Positions 1 to 5,832 of a stretch of 7,355 nucleotides of DNA are shown one piece after another. The stretch's first letter is position 1. Each line of letters begins with the position of its first letter. The position numbers and the translations under genes were made by a program. The notes under the pieces were generated by a model. That model made no database searches and had not been told where the DNA came from. It saw only the letters and a program-made list of their open reading frames with translations. The stretch comes from Bryobacterales bacterium (lineage in GTDB: Bacteria; Cyanobacteriota; Vampirovibrionia; Obscuribacterales; Obscuribacteraceae), in assembly GCA_903970295.1 (NCBI GenBank), contig CAJCHQ010000765.1:1-7355 (forward strand), written 5' to 3'.

Positions 1-1
1 T

Positions 2-544
2 CAAACTCAACTCAGTCGAGTCGATCATTTTTGGGGACAGCAAATCGACAACCGCCAGGAAATTTGGCAGCACCATAACGAGCCTTACAGTGAACGAGAA
101 GATTTGCCCAAGTGGACCGAATGGAAAACGGTGCTGCTGCAGGAGCCTGTACAACTGACCGTCGGCGAAATGCAGATGCATTTTCGAGCTACGACCGTTC
201 AGGTAAACAAGAACAATGGCAAAATCAACAAAACCTATCAACAAGAAGAAATGCAATTTCTGCGGCCCGAAGGAGCCGGCCGGATGTATGAGGAATCCTG
301 GATGAAGTTCTTCGATGAATTGGGCAGACCGCTCGGCAAACAGCATGCCATTGCCCACCTGACAATGACGCAGCCCTTCCAACCAATCCAATTTGATCCA
401 AAAACCGGATTGAATCTTCGCCAGGATTTTCTCTCATTTCTGGCAGCGAATGGATACCAGTATCTCTTGCCAGGCGCGCCACCAGGTGATGCACCGATGG
501 GAGCGCCGGCGAACACTGATCAGCAATATGCCCAGCCGCGCTAG
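2..544 (+). CDS. Unrecognised protein, C-terminal part (5' end outside window)
   Basis: The reading frame is open from base 2 to the TAG at 542-544, giving 180 visible residues; the true start lies upstream of the window. A TTG at 104 could serve as a start, but the preceding 34 codons are open and protein-like (Trp, His, Gln and Glu rich), so I treat this as a truncated longer gene. I do not recognise a family. The visible part alternates short hydrophobic and charged stretches, with no membrane segment and no cysteine. It ends in a tail of about 30 residues rich in Gly, Pro, Ala and Gln, which is probably disordered. The next gene starts 128 bases downstream on the same strand, so co-transcription with the kinases is possible but unproven. 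Confidence 0.75.
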   Translation, partial: QTQLSRVDHFWGQQIDNRQEIWQHHNEPYSEREDLPKWTEWKTVLLQEPVQLTVGEMQMHFRATTVQVNKNNGKINKTYQQEEMQFLRPEGAGRMYEESWMKFFDELGRPLGKQHAIAHLTMTQPFQPIQFDPKTGLNLRQDFLSFLAANGYQYLLPGAPPGDAPMGAPANTDQQYAQPR

Positions 545-551
545 TCAGCGA

Positions 552-627
552 CTGCCACCGGAGCCGGCCTTCGGATTCGGCAGCTAATCATGGCAAAACC
601 AACCGGCTTGCGGGCGGGCAGAGCCCG
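552..627 (+). other. GC-rich hairpins in the gap before the kinase genes
   Basis: Two small inverted repeats lie between the first gene and the first kinase. CTGCC (552-556) pairs with GGCAG (579-583) around a GC-rich interior. CGGGC (615-619) pairs with GCCCG (623-627) around a 3-base loop. Neither is followed by a T-run, so an intrinsic terminator is not supported; they may be RNA structure in a leader or chance in GC-rich DNA. I see no convincing sigma-70 promoter in 545-672. Confidence 0.25.
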
Positions 628-672
628 ACCTGTGGTAGAAGATACTAAGGGTAGTTCGAGCGCGGGAAGGCT

Positions 673-2943
673 ATGACGGCAGTCATATTAGAATCCAGGG
701 TCAGGCGCTGGCAACTGCGCTTCATGCTCGGCCTTTCGCCCATAGTTTGCTTCTTTTTCGTCCTGGCTTTGCTCTCGAGCGTCATTTTCAATTGGACCGT
801 GACAATTGGAGGCGTTCAGCTCCTTGGATTTTTACCGGCGATGTTGTCTTTGATGCTTTTCCCGGTAACGATGGGCGCGGCGTTTTTAAACCGGCTAAAA
901 ATCGAGAACGAACAAATATCGACGGGCAATTTCCTCTCTTCGAGACCATATCCGCTCGGCGAGTTGAGCGAGGTCTCGGGCGATCACGGCAATGAAGAAA
1001 ATGATTTCCGCGAAACTATCGTCTTGAAGTTCAAGGATAATCGAACTATCACACTTCCTCTGGAAGAATACGATGAAGACAGTCTTCGCCACTTTCTCAA
1101 TTACTGCAAACGGGTGGCGCCGCAATGCTCGTACACATACTCTGACGTTATTTCTCTTGAGTCGAGAGGGTTACTACGATTTCTGATCAGTGCGGCGCCG
1201 TCAGACAGTCAAATTCTCAAATTAAGCAAGAGCGTCACCGAAGACGGCGTGCTTAAGCTGATTCGAGAAAAAGAAAAACTTTTCTGGCTATTGTTCATTT
1301 GCGTGTCATTTCTGGTAGCGACTGTCCTTGCCGGCTACGAAAGTTGTTTGCAACACGAACTGGCTCGCGGTTTTTCGACCCTTCCATCATGGAACCCGGC
1401 AGCAGAAACCACTGCCTTCGCCAGACAGCTAGCAGAGCAATCTCCAAACTGGTGGACCCTCTTATGTCTGCGCGCAGCGATTTCACTCCAGGTCACTTTG
1501 AATTATTTGGGATCAGCCGGCTCCAGTATTTTGCCACCTTTATGGTGCGGCATGTTTTTGATCAGTACCGGCTTTATTTCTTTGCGAGCAGCTTTGCCGA
1601 TATTTGCTTTCATCGACTCGAGGAGCATCGGCATGGGCACCAATTTTCTGCACTGGAGTTCGGTTACCACCGTTTCGCTCAAAAAAGAAAGTCGCATGGG
1701 CGAATCACTCGAAAGCAAACTGACCGTCGAAAGTAAGAACAAATCTCAATCCTTGACGATCGACCTCTCGCGCATTCCCGATTTGAAAAAGAGACTTTTG
1801 CTTTTGCAACTGGTAGACCGTTATGCCATCAAGGCCCAACGCAATGATGAATTTCTGCGAGCCGTGCACCTATCCACTGATATTCAATTTACAGATCTCT
1901 GGTTAGAGCAACAAAGCTCAGAGGAGGCACCTGACGCCGAGTCACAATCGACAGTCGGAACCCAGCTGAAGGGTGAGGAATATCACGTCGACTCTATTCT
2001 CGGCTTCGGCGGGCAGGCAACGACATATTTGGCACATCGAGTGAAAAGCGCCTCGAGCGGGGTCAATATGCCCAGCCCACGAGAAGAAGAACTGACCGGT
2101 CAGGTAGTAGTCAAAGAAATTGTTCTTCCCAGTCAGGCAGATGTGCGCGTTATGCAAGATGCGATCAGCCGCTTCGAACGAGGCGCAACTTTGCTAGCAG
2201 GGCTCGCTCATCCTCAAGTCGTCAAACTGCTCGATCATTTCGTCGAAAATGACAAAGCATATTTGGTCCTGCAATACATTCACGGCCGCACGATGCGAGA
2301 GATTTTGAAAGAGATAGGAACTCCGGACGCCGAACTGCTTCGTAATTGGGGACTGCAACTGTGCGACATTCTGGATTATCTCCACTCGCGTGAGCCAGCC
2401 GTCATTCATTGCGATCTGGCTCCCGACAATTTGATCATCACGCCCTCAGGACAGCTCAAATTAGTCGACTTTGATGTCGCCAGAGTGCTAGACGCCAGGG
2501 CTTATTCGGTAATCGCGGGCAGACCGGCGTACACGCCGCCAGAGCAATTTCGAGGCAATCCTACGATTCAAAGCGACATCTTTGCTCTCGGTGCAATACT
2601 CTATTTTGTGATGAATGGTGAGGATCCGCCACCATTAGGCGGGGAAATAGACCCGCCAGAACCGTCTGCTTCGTTGTCGGAGATATCGCTTTTAATCAGG
2701 GATTGTCTGGCTTTCGAGGCGAGCGATCGGCCGGTATCTGCTGCCGCCGTGCGCGAACGCCTGCAAAATTTAGATCAACCTCGCCAAGAATCTACGAGAG
2801 AACCAATCGCTGACACTAAAAAACGGTCACAAGAGAATGATAAAATTACTGAACTCGAACAAAAAACTGTGATCGATCTAACAATTCGACTGCCCGAAGA
2901 AAAGACTAAGGTCTATCGGGACAGTGACTTAAAGCTCGGTTAG
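673..2943 (+). CDS. Membrane-anchored Ser/Thr protein kinase-like protein with degenerate catalytic core
   Basis: 756 residues. Hydrophobic helices lie at about 17-40 and 46-73, followed by a beta-rich PH-like region (about 75-148). A second helix pair (about 203-222 and 285-313) and a second PH-like region (about 318-388) follow. A Hanks-type kinase domain spans about 437-700, then a charged tail. Kinase landmarks seen: glycine loop GFGG at 444-447, beta-3 Lys481 (VVVK), catalytic-loop Asp581 and Asn586, PPE at 622-624, Asp635, and Arg686 before Pro687. Odd residues: Gly504 replaces the alpha-C Glu, HRD is HCD (579-581), the catalytic-loop Lys is Ala583, and DFG is DFD (599-601). About 20 extra residues separate beta-2 from beta-3. 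It may be a pseudokinase or a weak kinase. The kinase domain should be cytoplasmic. The ATG at 673 has a purine-rich GGGAAGG at 664-670, rather close to the start. The paralogous kinase follows 12 bases downstream. Confidence 0.9.
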   Translation: MTAVILESRVRRWQLRFMLGLSPIVCFFFVLALLSSVIFNWTVTIGGVQLLGFLPAMLSLMLFPVTMGAAFLNRLKIENEQISTGNFLSSRPYPLGELSEVSGDHGNEENDFRETIVLKFKDNRTITLPLEEYDEDSLRHFLNYCKRVAPQCSYTYSDVISLESRGLLRFLISAAPSDSQILKLSKSVTEDGVLKLIREKEKLFWLLFICVSFLVATVLAGYESCLQHELARGFSTLPSWNPAAETTAFARQLAEQSPNWWTLLCLRAAISLQVTLNYLGSAGSSILPPLWCGMFLISTGFISLRAALPIFAFIDSRSIGMGTNFLHWSSVTTVSLKKESRMGESLESKLTVESKNKSQSLTIDLSRIPDLKKRLLLLQLVDRYAIKAQRNDEFLRAVHLSTDIQFTDLWLEQQSSEEAPDAESQSTVGTQLKGEEYHVDSILGFGGQATTYLAHRVKSASSGVNMPSPREEELTGQVVVKEIVLPSQADVRVMQDAISRFERGATLLAGLAHPQVVKLLDHFVENDKAYLVLQYIHGRTMREILKEIGTPDAELLRNWGLQLCDILDYLHSREPAVIHCDLAPDNLIITPSGQLKLVDFDVARVLDARAYSVIAGRPAYTPPEQFRGNPTIQSDIFALGAILYFVMNGEDPPPLGGEIDPPEPSASLSEISLLIRDCLAFEASDRPVSAAAVRERLQNLDQPRQESTREPIADTKKRSQENDKITELEQKTVIDLTIRLPEEKTKVYRDSDLKLG

Positions 2944-2945
2944 CC

Positions 2946-2951
2946 GGAGAG
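2946..2951 (+). promoter_or_regulatory. Ribosome binding site of second kinase
   Basis: GGAGAG lies 4 bases before the ATG at 2956 and immediately after the stop codon of the upstream kinase. It fixes the start of the second kinase and supports translation from one polycistronic message. Confidence 0.7.
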
Positions 2952-2955
2952 TCTC

Positions 2956-4380
2956 ATGTCTGAAAAAGCGACGGCGCAGACAGCCGTTATCACGTACGAA
3001 AGCCAGGCTGCGAATAAGTGGAGATCGATAACCCTGCTGGCCACGGTCTGCCTGATCGTTTTTTTCCCTTTACCGTTGGTTTGGATGCTCATGAATCTGA
3101 GTGGTAACGGCTCAGCCGGAACTGTGGCCATGGGACTTCTCTGCCTGACGACCATGTCTTCGTGCGCATTTTTTCTGGTCGCCTTTAATACGTATAGAAA
3201 GCATCGCAACAGTCGCCTGGTATTGACTGAGGGAAACATATTCTTACCTGATGCCGAATTCAATCAGTCTGATCCTAAAAATAGAATATCCTGGAGCGAT
3301 GTCGACAAAATCTCGGTCGCCAAAGATCCAAGCAACAGCAAAAATGACGCTCTCGTTATCGATATCCGCGATCGGCTGCCTGTAAGACTGCCACTCTCAG
3401 TATTCAGTTTGGAGAATCTGGACAAATTGGTTTCGGCTTGTGATTTATGGTCCAATCGTTGGGCGAGAGATGCCTCATTCGACCAATTAATCGAGACAGT
3501 CACGCATGGTCGTTCGGGTCAGAGTGATACGAGCTTCACTTCAATCTGGATGCAAGAGGCGCACAGACGTTTGAGTTCAACTCCGTTCGTGCCACTCGAG
3601 CCCGGACGCGTCCTTCAGGACGGACGCGTAAAAGTTGTTCAAATCGTTGGCTCGGGCGGCTGGTCGGCGATCTATCTTTGTCACTGGCGCGAAAAAACTC
3701 CGGCAATTTTAAAAGAAGCAGTTTTTCCGCCAGGGATCAGCGAAGAAATAAAGCAAAAAGCAGCCGAACAATTCGATCGAGAAGTGGTTTTGCTCTCCGG
3801 GCTCGATCACCCGCAGATTGCCAAAGTACTCGATCACTTTGTCGAGAATGGGCGGCAGTACATGACTCTCGAGAGAATCACGGGTCCGAATCTACGCTCT
3901 TACGTCAAGGACCGGGGGGCGATATCAGAAGCTCAGACGCTCAAGTGGACGAACGAATTAGCCAGGATCATTTCCTATCTGCACGATCGCGAACCAGCCA
4001 TTATTCATCGCGACATCACACCGGAAAATCTGGTGATCGATATGAAGGGCTCTTTAGTCTTAATCGATTTCGGCTCTGCCAATGAATTTGTAGGCACAGT
4101 CACCGGTACTCTTGTCGGTAAGCCCTCATATGTTTCTCCCGAACAATTTTCGGGGCGCGCCAATAAGCAGAGCGATTTGTACTCGCTCGGAGGCGTGATA
4201 AATTTCATGCTCACTGGCAAAGATCCTGAACCGCTAACAGTGGCACATCCCAAATCAATCGAACCTATTCTCAGCGATGAGATCGATGCCCTGGTCGCGG
4301 ACTTGATGTGTCTGGATTTGAAAAAGCGCCTGCGCAATATCAACGAAGTAATCGATCGTTTGCAGGCAGTCTCTCATTGA
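2956..4380 (+). CDS. Membrane-anchored Ser/Thr protein kinase (Hanks type), probably active
   Basis: 474 residues. Two hydrophobic helices (about 25-48 and 55-78) anchor the protein, followed by a beta-rich PH-like region (about 86-165), a linker, and a kinase domain (about 223-472) that forms the C-terminus. Motifs seen: glycine loop GSGG at 232-235, beta-3 Lys253, alpha-C Glu276, HRD at 351-353, Asn358, DFG at 371-373, PE at 395-396, Asp407 and Arg458. The ATP- and metal-binding set is therefore present. The Lys usually found two residues after the HRD Asp is Thr355. The expected role is phosphorylation of Ser/Thr in cytoplasmic targets in response to a membrane signal; no extracellular sensor domain is visible, as only a few residues separate the two helices. 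It is clearly paralogous to the kinase encoded just upstream: both share LDHFVEN, YLH-REPA-IH and PEQF stretches and the same domain order. Substrate unknown. Confidence 0.93.
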   Translation: MSEKATAQTAVITYESQAANKWRSITLLATVCLIVFFPLPLVWMLMNLSGNGSAGTVAMGLLCLTTMSSCAFFLVAFNTYRKHRNSRLVLTEGNIFLPDAEFNQSDPKNRISWSDVDKISVAKDPSNSKNDALVIDIRDRLPVRLPLSVFSLENLDKLVSACDLWSNRWARDASFDQLIETVTHGRSGQSDTSFTSIWMQEAHRRLSSTPFVPLEPGRVLQDGRVKVVQIVGSGGWSAIYLCHWREKTPAILKEAVFPPGISEEIKQKAAEQFDREVVLLSGLDHPQIAKVLDHFVENGRQYMTLERITGPNLRSYVKDRGAISEAQTLKWTNELARIISYLHDREPAIIHRDITPENLVIDMKGSLVLIDFGSANEFVGTVTGTLVGKPSYVSPEQFSGRANKQSDLYSLGGVINFMLTGKDPEPLTVAHPKSIEPILSDEIDALVADLMCLDLKKRLRNINEVIDRLQAVSH

Positions 4381-4401
4381 CTGACCGAGCGAGTGTCGAT
4401 A

Positions 4402-4417
4402 TTAGTTTGGCGACTAA
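4402..4417. terminator. Weak inverted repeat at the convergent gene junction
   Basis: TTAGT (4402-4406) and ACTAA (4413-4417) form a 5-base stem with a 6-base loop. It lies in the 33-base gap between the second kinase (stop at 4380) and the deacetylase, whose stop codon it overlaps (4414-4416). The position suits a bidirectional terminator, but the stem is short and AT-rich and there is no long T-run, so this is weak. Confidence 0.2.
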
Positions 4418-5319
4418 ACGAATTGCACGATTTTGTATTCGTTCAACGCCAGATAGTTGAGAACGTCTGGCAATGTCAGACCGACCTGGCGCTGCACATC
4501 ATGGAGCAGAAGAATGCCACGCCTGGCTCGTTCGATTTCAGAGACAATAGCGTCGAAAGTTTTCGTCAGTCTGAATTGAGTTTTTTTGAAATCCCATTCC
4601 TGCGGATCCATTGCCCAGTGAAAGATGAAAAGTCCTTCGGCAAAAATCATCTGGCGCAGTTCCTGGTTTACCTCTCCATAAGGACATCTGAAAAACGGCT
4701 TGCTCTGTCCGGAAGAAGTAGCTATCTGCTCTCGACCATCGCGAATATTTTTCAGCGCCTCCTCAATCGGAAGTTTAGTTAAATCCGGATGCGACATACT
4801 GTGCGAACCTACGGCGTGGCCGGCATCCGCGACCGCCCGGGAGATAAGCGGCGATTTTCTAGCGGTTTCGCCTAATTGGAAAAAATTGCATCTCACATCA
4901 GACTGCCTTAGCGCCTGCAAAACCAAAGGTGTACTGATTGGGTGTGGACCGTCATCAAAGGTGATTGCAATTTCGCCTACTTTCAAATCGGCGAATTGAA
5001 GAAAATCAGGCTTAGTGGAAGAAATTTGTCGACACTCCCACTGCACCTGAAGCTTTTGCTCTCTGCACTTCTGCCTGATTAGCCCGATTTTGGGTTCGTT
5101 CTCCAATTCGGCAATTCTGATTTGCCAAAAAAGATCTACCGCTTCCCTGACCGATGTATGGTTTGGTGCGCGGTCGAAACTATAATTTAGAGCATCAGAA
5201 AGCGCGATTCGCTGTGGTGTGGGCAATCTGTTCACTGTGTCTATAGCTGATTGGGGATTTTTCAGATCACTGATCGACCTGACAATTTCAGGTATTGTCG
5301 ACCATTCGCCATCAAGCAT
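4414..5319 (-). CDS. Polysaccharide deacetylase family protein (NodB homology domain)
   Basis: 301 residues. The C-terminal part (about 115-301) carries the NodB-fold carbohydrate esterase 4 motifs in order: TFDDGP (120-125), HSMSH (173-177), RCPYG (211-215), a motif-4-like stretch around Asp238-Trp242, and LLHD (271-274). In this family Asp123, His173 and His177 bind the metal, Asp122 is the catalytic base and His273 the acid; all are present, so the enzyme should be active in removing acetyl groups from an N-acetylated glycan. The first 110 or so residues form a helical-looking region I do not recognise. No signal peptide or membrane helix is visible, although most family members act outside the cytoplasm. 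The ATG at 5319 has AAGG (5326-5329) 6 bases upstream on this strand. The frame is open further upstream to a TGA near 5425 but offers no better start. It follows the 87-residue gene by 16 bases, suggesting an operon. Confidence 0.93.
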   Translation of the reverse strand: MLDGEWSTIPEIVRSISDLKNPQSAIDTVNRLPTPQRIALSDALNYSFDRAPNHTSVREAVDLFWQIRIAELENEPKIGLIRQKCREQKLQVQWECRQISSTKPDFLQFADLKVGEIAITFDDGPHPISTPLVLQALRQSDVRCNFFQLGETARKSPLISRAVADAGHAVGSHSMSHPDLTKLPIEEALKNIRDGREQIATSSGQSKPFFRCPYGEVNQELRQMIFAEGLFIFHWAMDPQEWDFKKTQFRLTKTFDAIVSEIERARRGILLLHDVQRQVGLTLPDVLNYLALNEYKIVQFV

Positions 5320-5325
5320 TAGACA

Positions 5326-5332
5326 CCTTTTT
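5326..5332 (-). promoter_or_regulatory. Ribosome binding site of the deacetylase
   Basis: On the minus strand AAAAAGG ends 6 bases before the ATG at 5319. It lies in the 16-base gap after the stop of the upstream small gene and supports both the chosen start and separate translation of the two proteins. Confidence 0.55.
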
Positions 5333-5335
5333 CCA

Positions 5336-5599
5336 TCACGCCGGTATTGACCAAAGCGAGAAAAGTGGCTCAGCTTCCATTTCTTCGCGCGACATCGGCA
5401 GCTGCAAAAGACACTCGATCCGGGTCAATTCGTAGACGACCGAATAGCGACACGGCAGTTCTAACTGATCCAGTTTTTTTACGACAAATTGGTCTATCAA
5501 CGGCTCCAAAATTGACTGCTTTGTTGGCAACGCCGGCTGATCGATGCTTGCATGCAAATGTTTCTTCTGGGCAACCTGAAAGACCCTATTGTTAGACAT
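5336..5599 (-). CDS. Hypothetical 87-residue protein upstream of the deacetylase
   Basis: 87 residues. I do not recognise a family. The start ATG at 5599 is chosen because GGAGG (5607-5611, inside GGTGGAGG) lies 7 bases upstream, a near-ideal Shine-Dalgarno; the frame is open to a GTG at 5677, but that would add an unsupported N-terminus. The N-terminal third is polar and basic. The middle (about 30-66) looks helical, with repeated Leu, Ile and Val and many charges. There is one central Cys at 50 and another at 63. No signal peptide or membrane segment is visible. It ends 16 bases before the deacetylase start, so the two are probably co-transcribed. It may be a partner or regulator, but that is position only. 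A plus-strand frame also crosses this region but lacks a ribosome binding site. Confidence 0.65.
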   Translation of the reverse strand: MSNNRVFQVAQKKHLHASIDQPALPTKQSILEPLIDQFVVKKLDQLELPCRYSVVYELTRIECLLQLPMSREEMEAEPLFSLWSIPA

Positions 5600-5606
5600 G
5601 GCAAAA

Positions 5607-5614
5607 CCTCCACC
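5607..5614 (-). promoter_or_regulatory. Strong ribosome binding site of the 87-residue gene
   Basis: On the minus strand GGTGGAGG is followed after 7 bases by the ATG at 5599. This is the best Shine-Dalgarno in the window and decides the start of the small gene over the upstream GTG. Confidence 0.7.
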
Positions 5615-5661
5615 GAGCAGCAATGGCGCTGGATAGTTGCAGAATTTCTTGACATCACAAT

Positions 5662-5688
5662 CGTATATCCGCCGCACACACGTCGCAA
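5662..5688 (-). promoter_or_regulatory. Possible weak promoter for the small gene and deacetylase
   Basis: On the minus strand TTGCGA (5688-5683) and TATACG (5667-5662) resemble -35 and -10 boxes, each matching four of six consensus bases. The 15-base spacer is short. Position before the small gene is suitable, but the match is weak. Confidence 0.2.
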
Positions 5689-5746
5689 TGAAGAAACTAT
5701 TTATCCGCGACTGAGGGAATTAGCTGTATGAGCCGTCCACGACTCA

Positions 5747-5775
5747 ATTGTAGCGAATCGACTCGAGGCTACGAT
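5747..5775. promoter_or_regulatory. Imperfect inverted repeat, possible operator of the amidohydrolase gene
   Basis: ATTGTAGC (5747-5754) and GCTACGAT (5768-5775) form 8-base arms, with one G-T mismatch/wobble and a 13-base centre. The right arm runs into TATACT (5775-5780), which looks like a -10 box. It lies in the 233-base divergent gap, so a dimeric regulator could bind here, or the RNA could fold. No -35 with normal spacing was found for this -10. Confidence 0.3.
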
Positions 5776-5817
5776 ATACTTCAAAGACAACGATTTAATT
5801 TATTCAGTATATATACT
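5775..5817 (+). promoter_or_regulatory. AT-rich segment with two TATACT boxes before the amidohydrolase
   Basis: TATACT occurs at 5775-5780 and again at 5812-5817 in the most AT-rich stretch of the window. Either could be a -10 element. Neither has a clear TTGACA-like partner 16-18 bases upstream, and the second would leave a leader of only about 10 bases before the TTG at 5833. Confidence 0.3.
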
Positions 5818-5832
5818 TTTGGCAGGCTTAAT

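Noticed and set aside
4393..4782. Plus-strand frame of 129 codons opposite the deacetylase
   Set aside because: It lies entirely antisense to the catalytic domain with intact NodB motifs; it is a shadow frame.
5347..5595. Plus-strand frame of 82 codons opposite the 87-residue gene
   Set aside because: It is low-complexity Ala/Arg/Pro/Ser-rich with no ribosome binding site, whereas the opposite strand has a strong one. It is a shadow frame.
5649..5654. Perfect TTGACA on the plus strand, like a -35 box
   Set aside because: No -10-like sequence lies 16-18 bases downstream; the nearest AT-rich hexamer is only 9 bases away.
5558..5731. A plus-strand frame of 57 codons from ATG 5558 with protein-like composition (two Trp, mixed charges)
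   Set aside because: There is no ribosome binding site, it overlaps the well-supported minus-strand small gene and the leader of that gene, and I recognise no family. It may be a remnant but cannot be supported.
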